Origin: Planotetraspora silvatica
GTDB lineage: Bacteria; Actinomycetota; Actinomycetes; Streptosporangiales; Streptosporangiaceae
Reading direction: 5' to 3'
Assembly: GCF_016863315.1 (NCBI RefSeq)
Contig: NZ_BOOQ01000054.1
Span: 1 to 64,000, forward strand
DNA: 64,000 bases
Below, piece by piece: positions 9,801-18,147 of this stretch. Numbering within the stretch: position 1 is the stretch's first letter; every line of letters begins with the position of its first letter. The notes beneath the pieces were generated by a model. That model saw nothing but the letters and a program-made list of their open reading frames with translations, had not been told where the DNA came from and ran no database searches. Both the position numbers and the translations under genes were made by a program.

Positions 9801-12800
9801 TGACCCTCAGCGAGGAGCTGAAGGACTGGTCGAACGGCACCACGGCGTACGTGACGACCCAGCGGTCGCAGTACGACGCGAACGGGCGGGTGACCGACGT
9901 GTGGGACACCGACGGTAACCACACCGCGACCGCGTACACCCCGGCGACGGGCGGGCCGGTCACCAGGCAGACGGTCACCAACCCGCTCGGCTTCGTGACC
10001 ACGACCGATCTGGAACCGGCGTGGGGGGCCACCACAGGCGTCACCGATCCCAACGGCAGGCGTACCGACGTCGGCTACGATCCGCTCGGACGAACCACCA
10101 GCGTGTGGAAGCCCGGACGCGCCAAGGGCGTGCAGTCCGCCAACACCACCTTCGGCTACCTCGTGCGCACCGACGGCCCGGCCGCCGTCACCACCAACAC
10201 GCTCGGCCCGAACGGGGCGTACATCACCACCTACACCCTCTACGACGGGCTGCTGCGGGCCCGCCAGACGCAGTCCGCCGCGGTGGGGCCGGCGGGCGGC
10301 AGCGTCATCACCGACACCTTTTACGACACCGCGGGGCGCACGGCCAAGACGAACGCCACGTACGTGACCGACACCGCGCCCGGCACCACCCTGTTCGTGG
10401 CGGCGGGGGACAACCAGATCGCCGCGCAGACCGTGACGCTGTTCGACGGCGCCGACCGGCCGACCGCGTCGGTGCTGCGCTCGTTCGGCGCCGAGAAGTG
10501 GCGCACCAGCACCTACTACGGCGGTGACCACACCGACATCACCCCACCGGCGGGTGGAGTGGCGACCGCCACCTACACCGACGGGCGTGGCCGTACCGTC
10601 GAGCAGCGCCGCTACCACGGCTCCGTCCCGGCCGGTGGCCACGACTCCATCGTCAGCACCTACACCCCGAAGAACGCGCCGGCGAGCGTCACCGACCAGG
10701 CAGGCAACGCCTGGACGTACGGCTACGACGTGCGCGGCCGGCAGACCAGGATGACCGACCCGGACCGGGGCACCCAGACGTCCGCCTACGACGACGCGGG
10801 ACACCTGCTGAGCACGACCGACGGGCGCGGCCGCACCCTCGCGTACACCTACGACGCGCTGGGCCGCAAGACCGCCGAGTACGACGGCTCGACCAGCGGT
10901 ACGAAGCTGGCCGAGTGGACCTACGACACCCTCGCCAAGGGGCAGGCCACCTCGTCGACCCGCTACGACGGCGGCAACGCCTACGTCTCCGCGGTCACCG
11001 GCTACGACGCCGGGTACCGGCCGACCGGCACGAAGATCACGATCCCGGGGAGCGAAGGGGCCCTGGCGGGCATCTACCAGTTCGCCACCACCTACAAGCC
11101 GGACGGCAGCGTCTCCACCACCACCCTGCCGGCGGCCGGTGGGCTGGCCCAGGAGGTCCTCGGCTACACCTACACCTACCAGGGGAAGCCCGCCACGCTC
11201 GGCGGCCTCGACACCTACGTGACCGCCGCCGAGTACACCCGGCTCGGCGAGACATCCGTGCTCACCATGTCCACCGGCGGCCCGATCGCCCAAAGCGGCC
11301 TGTACTACGACGAGGCGACCCGCAGGCTCACGCGCATCCTCGACGTGCGCGAGACGGCGCCGTCGACGATCGCCGACCTCCACCTGGCCTGGAACCCGGC
11401 CGGCGACGTCACCGCCATCGCCGACACGCCGACCGGCGGCACCGCGGACACCCAGTGCTTCGGCTACGAAGGGCTGCGCCGGCTGGCCGAGGCGTGGACG
11501 CCGGGAGACGGAAACTGCTCGGTCCCGCCGTCGACGGCCGGGCTGGGCGGCCCGGCGCCCTACTGGCAGTCCTACACCTACGACGCGGCCGGCAACCGCG
11601 GCAGCAGGGTCGAGCACACCGCCGCCGGGGACACGACCACCACCTACACCTACCCGGCGGCCGGGGCGGCCCGGCCGCACGCCGTGACCTCCTCCACCAC
11701 GGCCGGCCAGGCCGGCAGCCGTACCTCGGCGTACACCTACGACACGGCCGGGAACACGCTGACGCGCCCCGGTGGGACCGCCGGCCAGACGCTGACCTGG
11801 GACGCCGAGAACCGTCTCGCCTCGGTGGCCGATGGCGGTGACAAGTCCGGCTACGTCTACGACACCACCGGCGCACGGCTCATCCGCCGCGACGCCACCG
11901 GATCCACCCTGTACCTGCCCGGCACGGAGGTACGGGCCACCAGCGCCGGGCAGACCTCGGCCACCCGCTACTACACCTTCGGCTCGGCCACCGTCGCCCA
12001 GCGCACCTCCGGCGGAGTGAGCTGGCTGATGTCCGACCACCAGGGCACCCCGCAGATCTCGGTGGCGGCCACCGCCACTCAGCCGGTCACCCGGCGCCGG
12101 CAGAAGCCGTTCGGCGAGAGCAGGGGCACGCCGGTGACCTGGCCGGGCGAGCGCGGCTTCGTCGGCGGTGTCAACGACCCGACGGGCCTGGTGCACCTCG
12201 GCGCGCGGGAGTACGACGCCGGCAGCGGACGGTTCATCTCGCCCGACCCGGTCTTCGACGGCACCGACCCCGGCCAGATGATCGGCTACGGCTACGCGGC
12301 CAACAGCCCGGTCACCGCCAGCGATCCGTCCGGCCTGCGCTACGTCATGGAGGACGGCGGCGGCGGCGGAGACTCCGGTACGAGCAGTCCCCCTCCCAGC
12401 TCGACGCCCGCACCCACGCAATCACAAACCCCGCCGCCGCCGTGCGACTGGCTGTGCTCGGGCTGGCAGTGGATCAGCAGTACGCCCGCGTCGCCGGGCC
12501 ACAACCCCAAGCAGTGGTCTGAGCTCTTCGGTCAACTCCTGTTCGTCCCGCACGACACCGTTGATCACTTCACCGATGGCGACCCTTTCGCCGAGAGCCT
12601 GAAGAACAGCCCGAGAATGAAAGAAATCATCCAGAAGAAGATCAAGGACTGCGCCGCTTCCAGTGGAGCGAATTTCCAGAGTTGCGGCGGATCCGACAGC
12701 TTCGGGCTCGGCGGGAAGGAGGGTACGGGGATATACGTGAAGGACATCATCAATATGGGGATGGAGCTTATGCACCTGCTCGATCCCGTTGTTCTGGGGG

Positions 12801-13072
12801 CGGATCTCAACCCGACCTTCCTCGGCTCGTTCGACTACGAATATACGATCACCAGAAGTTCGCAGGACAACTTGACGGTGAGCATGCACGTCACGAACAC
12901 CACGAGCTGGGAGTCGTTCCTACGGCCACCGGTTTGGGGTTATAAAACGGAGCCGACGAAGATCGACCTGCCGTTCATCGGGCCCGTCGTCATTCCCCCT
13001 TGGCATGAGTTGGCAAAATCCCTTCCGCAACAGCAGCAGCAACAGGACATCACTTTCACGACGACAAACTGA
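6815..13072 (+). CDS. Secreted RHS/YD-repeat protein with variable C-terminal tip
   Basis: This is a 2085-residue RHS protein. It starts at ATG 6815, with GGGAGG about eight bases upstream and a signal peptide (FAGVAGVLLAMLGEPPALAE). An SpvB-like region lies around residues 290-350 (YPLHVPPSLGGPSPKLALTY). Many YD repeats follow, such as YDPLGRTTSV and YTYDALGRKTAEYDG. The RHS-associated core is near 1740-1845 (GLVHLGAREYDAGSGRFISP, then YGYAANSPVTASDPSG). In the family this shell encapsulates a C-terminal effector cut off near the core. The last ~235 residues, after a Gly/Pro/Ser/Thr linker and PPCDWLCSGWQWIS, are unlike the rest and visibly less GC-rich. I recognise no toxin family in them. 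No small immunity gene follows; the next gene is convergent 33 bp away. A polymorphic toxin or surface adhesin is the likely role. Confidence 0.92.
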   Translation: MYLRRAPIRRRPALTRLMTFAGVAGVLLAMLGEPPALAEQTDPFHRLTVQDERVVTGAAGTVRAYGADQAAAKALRGTPATPTWPAADIAVADLGPASGGVSASGAAQPRVAAPDRVRAGTLPVVVSPATTAVPNVITTGSGATRIGPAGPPAAASAPGSAPGKVSVRVLDHRQTSVARPDALLLRVARADGVAAPGQVYVEVDYSGFRTAFGADWGQRLHIETLPECALTDPAGHGCQGSPLASRNNASTVGAVVPAAAGAGTLLAVTAGASGSTGSFAATSLSPSGSWEAGGSSGDFSWSYPLHVPPSLGGPSPKLALTYSSQSVDGRHAASNNQPSWIGEGFEMGSGYVERRYKSCADDMDSGANNTTKTGDQCWGTDNATMSLGGKTTELIKDDATGAWHPKNDDGSKVEHLTGGSNGDNDGEYWKVTTADGTQYFFGRNRLPGWSTGKPETNSTWTVPIFGNHAGEQCHQTTFDASWCTQAWRWNLDHVVDLHGNSLSYWYSTETNKYARDLDSTKVSGYTRGGYLTEIDYGTRASAEFGTAPARVLFTVADRCLPGTTCDSAHPASWPDVPWDQNCTGTTCTQYGPTFWTTKRLSSVKTQVWGGTAYRDVESWTLKHSFPDPGDSTRAGLWLTGIGHSGLVGGTASVPDITFTGVQMPNRVDTIDHSPAMNWWRIASIRTETGGEISVGYSGQDCVAGSRMPSAPESNTLRCYPVVWTPQGYTSPVTDYFHKYVVTVVSETDHTGGAPRVSTTYAYKGSPAWHYTDDDGLIPASQKTWSQWRGYETVAVTKGDPGEQSYGETHYFRGMDGDHLPSGTRKATVTDSRGGTATDSAAFSGRPRERITFNGPGGAEVSSVLTDMWQSAPTATHTANGVTTTARYVNTAVSSQRVALDGGRGFRETRTATTYDSYGLATQVDDQGDVADPGDDQCTTTTYVRNTAAWLMTAISRKQVYALGCGKTPTSAAQVVADTRMSFDGQAFGAAPTKGDVTLSEELKDWSNGTTAYVTTQRSQYDANGRVTDVWDTDGNHTATAYTPATGGPVTRQTVTNPLGFVTTTDLEPAWGATTGVTDPNGRRTDVGYDPLGRTTSVWKPGRAKGVQSANTTFGYLVRTDGPAAVTTNTLGPNGAYITTYTLYDGLLRARQTQSAAVGPAGGSVITDTFYDTAGRTAKTNATYVTDTAPGTTLFVAAGDNQIAAQTVTLFDGADRPTASVLRSFGAEKWRTSTYYGGDHTDITPPAGGVATATYTDGRGRTVEQRRYHGSVPAGGHDSIVSTYTPKNAPASVTDQAGNAWTYGYDVRGRQTRMTDPDRGTQTSAYDDAGHLLSTTDGRGRTLAYTYDALGRKTAEYDGSTSGTKLAEWTYDTLAKGQATSSTRYDGGNAYVSAVTGYDAGYRPTGTKITIPGSEGALAGIYQFATTYKPDGSVSTTTLPAAGGLAQEVLGYTYTYQGKPATLGGLDTYVTAAEYTRLGETSVLTMSTGGPIAQSGLYYDEATRRLTRILDVRETAPSTIADLHLAWNPAGDVTAIADTPTGGTADTQCFGYEGLRRLAEAWTPGDGNCSVPPSTAGLGGPAPYWQSYTYDAAGNRGSRVEHTAAGDTTTTYTYPAAGAARPHAVTSSTTAGQAGSRTSAYTYDTAGNTLTRPGGTAGQTLTWDAENRLASVADGGDKSGYVYDTTGARLIRRDATGSTLYLPGTEVRATSAGQTSATRYYTFGSATVAQRTSGGVSWLMSDHQGTPQISVAATATQPVTRRRQKPFGESRGTPVTWPGERGFVGGVNDPTGLVHLGAREYDAGSGRFISPDPVFDGTDPGQMIGYGYAANSPVTASDPSGLRYVMEDGGGGGDSGTSSPPPSSTPAPTQSQTPPPPCDWLCSGWQWISSTPASPGHNPKQWSELFGQLLFVPHDTVDHFTDGDPFAESLKNSPRMKEIIQKKIKDCAASSGANFQSCGGSDSFGLGGKEGTGIYVKDIINMGMELMHLLDPVVLGADLNPTFLGSFDYEYTITRSSQDNLTVSMHVTNTTSWESFLRPPVWGYKTEPTKIDLPFIGPVVIPPWHELAKSLPQQQQQQDITFTTTN

Positions 13073-13105
13073 GATGCCAGGAGTGGATGGGCCGCCGAAG
13101 GGCGT

Positions 13106-15517
13106 TCACGCCCCGAGAAGGTCCCGGACCTGGGCGGCCTGGCGGTCGTCTCCGATCTCTTCGAACAGCGCCAGCGCGAGGCGGCGGCACTCGTCCGCCG
13201 CCTCGTGGCCGGCGATGTCCTCGTGGACGTCGCCGAGGCGGGTCAGCAGCACCGCCTCCTCGTAGCGGTCGCCGAGGGAACGGAACAGCGCCAGCGCCTC
13301 GCTTCCGTACCGCAGGGCGTCGTCGGACTCTCCGAGCCGGGACAGCGCGGCGCACAGGTTGCTCACCGCCCGGCCCTCCCCGTGCGGGTCGGGGATGGCG
13401 CGGGAGATGGCCAGCGCCTCACGGTGCTGCTCGGCGGCCTCGGCGAACCGCTGCTGCCGGAAGTGCATCTCGCCCATGTTCGTCACGGTCAGGGCCTCGC
13501 CGTACCGGTCACCGATGTCCCGGAAGATGGCGAGGGACAGCCGGTGGGCGTCGGCGGCCTCGTCCCAGCGGCCGAGCGGGTCGTACGTGCTGCCGAGGTT
13601 GCCCAGCACCTTCGCCTCCCCCTGCCGGTACCCGACCTCCCGGAAGATGGCGAGCGACTTGTGGTAGGCCGAGAGCGCGTCGTCGAGGCGGTGCATCGGC
13701 AGGTAGGCGTTGCCGATGTTGCACAGGATGCGGCCCTCGGCCTCCCGGTCGCCGACGTGGCGGGCGCAGCGCAGCGCCGTCTCGTGGGTGCCTACCCACT
13801 CGGCGTAGTACTTGCGCAGGTCGAAGAAGCCGTACAGGGCGGTCGGCAGCTGCCACGCGACGCGGTACAGGCCGGCCGACTCGGCCGCCGCGGTGGCCGC
13901 GACGAGGTTGGGCAGCTCGGCCTCGAACCAGGCGAGCGCCTCGGCGTGGCCGGCGAACGACATCGGGGTGACCGCGAGCTCGACCGGCTCCGGGCGCATG
14001 GGAGGCAGGCCAGGGCTCAGGGCGACGCGGGCGGCGCAGGCGCTGTGCAGGTACCAGCCGCTTAGCCGGCGCGTCGCGGCGCGGCGCAGGTCCTCGGTGT
14101 CCTCGGCGAGCGCCCGCTCGCGGGCGTAGAGGCGCAGCAGGTCGTGCGGCCGGTAGCGACGAGGAGCGCTTTCCTGGAGGAGGTGCGCCCCGGTGAGCAG
14201 GGCGAGGAGCTGCTCGGCGCGCCGGCCCGAGGTGCCGGCCAGCGCTGCCGCGGCTGGGCCGCTGATGTCCGGACCGTCGTGCAGGCCGATCCGCCGGAAC
14301 AGCTCCCGCGCCGCGTCCGGCAGCGCGTCGTAGGACCAGCTGAAGACCGCGCGCACCGCGGAGGTCTCGTCTCCGTCGGGGATCAGGACGTCGAGCCGCC
14401 CCCGCCGGTCCTCCAGCTCGGACACCGTGTCGGCGAGGGGCCGGCCGTGGGCGCCCACCCGCTCGGCCGCGACCCGCAGGGCGAGCGGGTGGTAGGCGCA
14501 GCGCTGGGCGAGGGCGGCGGCGGCCCGGGGCTCGGCCTCGACGCGGGCCCTGCCGATGCTCCGGCCGAGCAGCTCCGCCGACTCCTCGGCGGTGAGCAGG
14601 TCGAGCACGATACGGTGCGCCCCCTCCCGCGCCGCCAGGCCGGCCAGCCGGCTGCGGCTGGTGACGAGCACGACGCAGCCGCCGGAGCCGGGCAGCAGCG
14701 GGCGCACCTGCTCGACGGTGCGGGCATTGTCGAGCAGCACCAGCATGGACCGGTCGGCCAGCAGGGTCCGGTAGAGGGCGGCCTGCTCCTCCATCGTCGC
14801 GGGCATCCGGTCGCGGGCCACGCCGAGCGCGCCGAGGAACATGCCGAGCACGTCGTCGGGGGCGAGCGGGCTGCCGGTCGGGTGGTAGCCGCGCAGGTCG
14901 GCGTACAGGTCGCCGTCGGGGAACCGGTCGCGGACGCGGTGCGCCCAGTGAACGGCGAGGCTGGTCTTGCCGATGCCGGCCATGCCGCCGATGGCGGAGA
15001 TCACTGCGGCGGCGGGCGCCGAGGTCTCCTCCAGCATCGCGTCCAGCCGCGCGAGATCCCGGACACGGCCCGTGAACAGGGTCGTCCCGATCGGGAGCTG
15101 CCGGGGGACGGCGCCGCGCCGCGCGCCCCCGGGTGGGCGCGTCGCCTCGGAGGACCGGGGGACGGCCTCCGGCTCGGCACGGCCCCCGGCCCGAGCGGGC
15201 CGCCCCTCCGCGTCGGCGTCCGCCAGCGCGGCGCGGGCCTCGGCGTCCGCGCGCTCCGTCACCGCCCGCTCGCGCAGGCGCAGCAGTTCGCCCGGCTGCA
15301 GGGAGAAGTAGCGCTCGTAGGCGGTGACGATGTCCGCCGGCGGCATCCGCCGGCCCGACTCGTAGTCGGCGATCGCGCTGTGCGAGGCCAGGTGCAGCGG
15401 CCTGACCAGCTCACGTTGCGAGAGCCCGCGCTGGCGGCGCAGCCGGCGCAGAGCGACGCGCAACGCCAGATGGGCGGCCGTGCCACCGGTACCACCGCCG
15501 GCTTCCGCAGGTGGCAT
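13106..15517 (-). CDS. XRE-NB-ARC-TPR transcriptional regulator (AfsR-like)
   Basis: This is an 803-residue signal-transducing regulator. An XRE helix-turn-helix spans about residues 18-75 (GLSQRELVRPLHL, then IADYESGRRMPPADIV). An Ala/Glu-rich linker leads to an NB-ARC ATPase with Walker A GGMAGIGKTSL at 177-187, a Walker-B-like SMLVLLDNA and a YHPLALRVAAERV segment. The C-terminal third has about six tetratricopeptide repeats (ILCNIGNAYLPMHRLDDALS and similar), used for ligand or partner binding. The family switches on ATP hydrolysis and often controls specialised metabolism or surface proteins. The start ATG at 15517 follows a GGGAGAG ribosome site. It converges on the RHS gene. Its target and ligand are not evident. 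Confidence 0.92.
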   Translation of the reverse strand: MPPAEAGGGTGGTAAHLALRVALRRLRRQRGLSQRELVRPLHLASHSAIADYESGRRMPPADIVTAYERYFSLQPGELLRLRERAVTERADAEARAALADADAEGRPARAGGRAEPEAVPRSSEATRPPGGARRGAVPRQLPIGTTLFTGRVRDLARLDAMLEETSAPAAAVISAIGGMAGIGKTSLAVHWAHRVRDRFPDGDLYADLRGYHPTGSPLAPDDVLGMFLGALGVARDRMPATMEEQAALYRTLLADRSMLVLLDNARTVEQVRPLLPGSGGCVVLVTSRSRLAGLAAREGAHRIVLDLLTAEESAELLGRSIGRARVEAEPRAAAALAQRCAYHPLALRVAAERVGAHGRPLADTVSELEDRRGRLDVLIPDGDETSAVRAVFSWSYDALPDAARELFRRIGLHDGPDISGPAAAALAGTSGRRAEQLLALLTGAHLLQESAPRRYRPHDLLRLYARERALAEDTEDLRRAATRRLSGWYLHSACAARVALSPGLPPMRPEPVELAVTPMSFAGHAEALAWFEAELPNLVAATAAAESAGLYRVAWQLPTALYGFFDLRKYYAEWVGTHETALRCARHVGDREAEGRILCNIGNAYLPMHRLDDALSAYHKSLAIFREVGYRQGEAKVLGNLGSTYDPLGRWDEAADAHRLSLAIFRDIGDRYGEALTVTNMGEMHFRQQRFAEAAEQHREALAISRAIPDPHGEGRAVSNLCAALSRLGESDDALRYGSEALALFRSLGDRYEEAVLLTRLGDVHEDIAGHEAADECRRLALALFEEIGDDRQAAQVRDLLGA

Positions 15518-16085
15518 GGTCTCTCCCGAGAGGGTCGTTCACCTGAGCGACGCCGTCGATCTTCACCTACGCGGCGTGCGCGGTCAACACTGGGAGGGCC
15601 TGCCGGGCGGCAGAGCTCGATTCGGCAGCTCACTCGGGGCAGGCGGTCGTCCGGCCCTTAAACGAGGCTCGCGTAGGCGACAAGGCGACCGGCGCCGCCG
15701 GTGCGACCAGGTTGAAAACCCGCGTCGCGGCCTCGTACGCGGGCTCGCCGGGGAGGGCGATGCCCGTACAAGACATGGCTTGAGCCGCGGGATCCGGAGC
15801 TCCAGCGTTCAGAGCCGTCACGGCCCGGTGACTATCAAACGCTGGCTGAGGCGAGATTGCCCTCGCTGATGACCGACGCGGCATAGGCGAAGCGTTGGTG
15901 TCCCAAGGGCTCATCGCGGGCTGATGGCGTCGTGGCACGTCCCTGCAGCACCAGGTGGAACGCGGCATAAGAATCAGCGGAGTCGCGGATGAATCGTCCG
16001 ACGCAGTACGTGCGATCGCCGCGTGACATCGAATGGAATGGGCGCACTCTGGCTCTCAATCGTTGGTCGGCCCTGCCCTTGCGGC
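15518..16085. other. Region between regulator and integrase
   Basis: No complete gene is visible here. It should contain the promoter of the XRE-NB-ARC-TPR gene at its left end. A short piece of FAD-oxidoreductase-like coding sequence lies on the minus strand at 15654-15776 and is listed separately. I searched both strands for a tRNA or a second copy of the tRNA-Pro attachment core and found none. Confidence 0.5.
15654..15776 (-). pseudogene. FAD-linked oxidoreductase N-terminal fragment
   Basis: One minus-strand frame reads GEPAYEAATRVFNLVAPAAP. It resembles the first beta-strand region of FAD-linked (PCMH-type) oxidoreductases, where a PGDxxYDEARxVWN-like motif precedes the FAD-binding domain. 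Nothing further of the domain follows: the frame ends in unrelated sequence and a stop codon at 15630. It is therefore at best a remnant about 30 residues long. The assignment is by eye and could be chance. Confidence 0.3.
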
Positions 16086-17420
16086 TTACCGCCGAGAGCG
16101 TGATCGGGTTCGGGCCAGGGCGTCGAGGGCGGTGTCGTCGGCGTCGGGGAGGGTGTGGAGGTATTTCTCGGTGGTGGAGATGCTGCCGTGGCCGAGTCGT
16201 TCCTTGACGACCTGGAGATCTGCGCCGCCAGCGAGGAGCCAGGAGGCGTGGGCGTGGCGGAGGTCGTGCATCTTGACCTTGAACTCCAGGCCTGACGCGG
16301 CGAGGGCTGGCCGCCAAACCTGGTCGCGAAACCAACGGCGGGGGATGTGGCCGTCGGTGTCCCAGCGACGGGGCGGGCGAGGGTTGTCCTTGCCAGAGCT
16401 TCGGCGCTCGGCGCGGTAGGTGGCGTAGGCGTTTTTGCAGTGCTGGCAGCGGCACTTGCCCGCGGTGTAGGCGCTGAGCGTGCCGTGCCTGTAGCGGCGC
16501 CCGGCAGCGTTCGGTTCGGTCACGCCCAGGTGCTCGGTCGGCTGCGCTCGTCGTTGTGCTGCGGGCTCCTCGCGCCGGTAGACGAAGAGCAGGTCATCAC
16601 GCTCGAGCTTGGTTTCCTCGATGTATGCCTTGAGCTTCGCGACGATCTGCGGACTCAGTCTGAACCGGCGGTACTCCTTGTCCTTCGGGTACTCCTTGAT
16701 CAGGAACCGCTTGCCCTCTGGGTGGTGCGTGGTGTTGATCTCAACGACCGTCCGACTCACCGTGACAATCCGGCTGAGCAACTCGAGATCCTTGACACGG
16801 AGTTCGATGAGCTCGCCCCAGCGCATGCCGCTCTCGATGGCGGTTTCGGCCAGGAGTCGCGTCTGCTCAGTCGGCAGCGCGACGTAGAGCCGGTCGAATT
16901 CCTCCGGGGACACAATCCGCAGAGGTTTCTTGGGCATCGTAGGAGTCTTTACGCCCTTACACGGATGAAGCGCGGTGACCTGGTCGTTCAGGGCGGTCGT
17001 GAAGATTCCACTGAGAATTGCCTTGTTGAGCTTGATGGTGGCGGGGGAGAGTCTTCGATTCTGCTGCTCCTTCACCCAGGCGCGTACGTCGCTGGGCAGG
17101 ATCTCCGCCATGCGCATCGGTCCGAACCGGTCCATGATGTGCGCGTAGATCGAGTAGGTATAGCCCTCGCGCGTCGTGGCCTCCATCACGTGATGCGGTA
17201 GCCACTCCTCCTCGACGTAGCGGCGGAAGGTCTGCTTGCCTCGAGCGGGATTTGCGGCCCGACCCTCGTCGAGCTTGGCCTCGGCCTTCTGCCAGGCCTT
17301 GTCCGCCTCACGCTTGCTTCCATAGGTGCCGGCTGAGCGCTGCTCACCGCGAAGATCGCGATAGAGGGCGATGTACCGCACCTTGCCCTTGCTGTCGGTC
17401 CTCTTGCGCGAGAAGCCCAT
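16086..17420 (-). CDS. Tyrosine recombinase / integrase
   Basis: This is a 444-residue site-specific recombinase. It has an N-terminal arm-binding region (MGFSRKRTDSKGKVRYIALY), a SAM-like core-binding domain at about 65-150, and a catalytic domain with Arg200 in GMRWGELIELR, His385 and Arg388 in HDLRHAHASW, His411 in GHGSI and nucleophile Tyr420 in TTEKYLHTL. Between the first Arg and the HxxR box is a Cys-rich insertion (KCRCQHCKNAYATYRAERR, Cys323/325/328) that may bind zinc. The start ATG has AGGAGG upstream. The 3' half of a tRNA-Pro gene begins 156 bp upstream of the start, which fits a tRNA-targeting integrase of an actinomycete integrative element. It probably mediates integration and excision there. 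Confidence 0.93.
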   Translation of the reverse strand: MGFSRKRTDSKGKVRYIALYRDLRGEQRSAGTYGSKREADKAWQKAEAKLDEGRAANPARGKQTFRRYVEEEWLPHHVMEATTREGYTYSIYAHIMDRFGPMRMAEILPSDVRAWVKEQQNRRLSPATIKLNKAILSGIFTTALNDQVTALHPCKGVKTPTMPKKPLRIVSPEEFDRLYVALPTEQTRLLAETAIESGMRWGELIELRVKDLELLSRIVTVSRTVVEINTTHHPEGKRFLIKEYPKDKEYRRFRLSPQIVAKLKAYIEETKLERDDLLFVYRREEPAAQRRAQPTEHLGVTEPNAAGRRYRHGTLSAYTAGKCRCQHCKNAYATYRAERRSSGKDNPRPPRRWDTDGHIPRRWFRDQVWRPALAASGLEFKVKMHDLRHAHASWLLAGGADLQVVKERLGHGSISTTEKYLHTLPDADDTALDALARTRSRSRR

Positions 17421-17576
17421 CCCCGACCTCCTGGTCCCGTGTCATCCATGTGTCACCGGACCCGACGTCAGTAGGTGTCATCTTCTGGTACGGCGCGACA
17501 CAGTGATCATGCCTCTGAGCTGCAGTCTAATGGACGGTGACGGTTCCTGCCTGAGTTGATTTGAACGGGAAAACGC

Positions 17577-17623
17577 GACTGGGGGTCAAGGGGTCGCAGG
17601 TTCAAATCCTGTCGTCCCGACCA
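17577..17623 (+). other. Attachment site: 3' half of tRNA-Pro(GGG)
   Basis: These 47 bases match the anticodon loop (CTGGGGG, anticodon GGG), the 3' anticodon strand, the variable loop, the T-arm (GCAGGTTCAAATCCTGT) and the CGTCCCG acceptor strand with A-CCA of a tRNA-Pro(GGG). The 5' half is absent: upstream bases cannot pair with TCAAG or CGTCCCG. Such 3' halves are left when an integrase inserts an element into the end of a tRNA gene. The native tRNA terminator follows directly, so the right side is original chromosome and the inserted element lies to the left, with its integrase next to the junction. Confidence 0.75.
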
Positions 17624-17643
17624 GGTTTTGGCTGGTCGGATAG

Positions 17644-17672
17644 GGTGTCACGTGATCACGTGGCACCTTTTT
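17644..17672 (+). terminator. Rho-independent terminator after tRNA-Pro half
   Basis: A 24-bp palindrome, GGTGTCACGTGATCACGTGG then CACC (one mismatched pair), is followed by TTTTT. Just upstream, GACCAG..CTGGTC can form a second small stem. Its position immediately after the tRNA 3' end suggests it is the native terminator of the tRNA gene. Confidence 0.75.
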
Positions 17673-17741
17673 CATGTGCTGAGTGTCTATCTGAGTGACA
17701 ACGGATCCGATCTCGGTGTGGCTTCCGGAAGGACTCATGGG

Positions 17742-18053
17742 ATGACCGCGACGCGAGCGGCCTCCATCGGGAGGTCCATTGGTGCGGCGGCGCTCTACGC
17801 GGTGGCTGCTTTCTGGGTGCTCTGCAGTTTTGTTGCGACGGTGGAGGCGGATAATCCGGAGGCCTTTCCCGGCATCCTGGACAAGGACGAGGCCTTCGGC
17901 GCGTTTTTCAGCGTGAGTCTGGCGGTGCTCTTCGCGGCGGCGGCCGTGGCCCTGTGCAGGCGGCCCCTTGTCTCCAAGGCTGCCTGTACCTTGATCGTCT
18001 TGGTGTGCGTCTATCGGGCGATCAGCGTCTACGGGCAGTTCTACGGGACCTGA
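17742..18053 (+). CDS. Small two-helix membrane protein
   Basis: This is a 103-residue protein of unknown function. The start ATG 17742 has GGAAGGA about eight bases upstream; the open frame back to 17628 overlaps the tRNA terminator and is unlikely to be coding. Hydrophobic helices lie at about residues 14-32 (ALYAVAAFWVLCSFVATV) and 50-67 (SLAVLFAAAAVALCRR), and a third at about 75-90 (ACTLIVLVCVYRAISVY). The segment between the first two is acidic (ADNPEAFPGILDKDEAF). It is the first gene beyond the attachment site. I do not recognise a family. Confidence 0.6.
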   Translation: MTATRAASIGRSIGAAALYAVAAFWVLCSFVATVEADNPEAFPGILDKDEAFGAFFSVSLAVLFAAAAVALCRRPLVSKAACTLIVLVCVYRAISVYGQFYGT

Positions 18054-18147
18054 TTACGCGAAGATCTGGTCCATGGATTCGGTCCCGCCGAGCAGCACCT
18101 GGCGGATCTGTTTGCGGTAGACGGCTTCGGTGACGGCGGTGCCGCTG
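18051..18147 (+). repeat. 97-bp direct repeat, left copy
   Basis: This copy aligns without gaps to 20107-20203, with roughly 87 of 97 bases identical by eye. It covers the 3' end of an integrase gene on the opposite strand. Together the copies bracket the small immunity-type genes at 18.3-20.1 kb. Confidence 0.85.

Noticed and set aside
9167-12421. 1084-residue minus-strand open frame
   Set aside because: It is a shadow of the RHS repeats, with low-complexity composition and no recognisable domain.
13073-13105. Immunity gene directly after the RHS toxin tip
   Set aside because: Only 33 bp separate the RHS stop from the convergent regulator, so there is no room and no open frame.
17560-17623. 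Complete tRNA gene
   Set aside because: The 5' acceptor, D-arm and 5' anticodon strand are absent, so only a 3' half is present.
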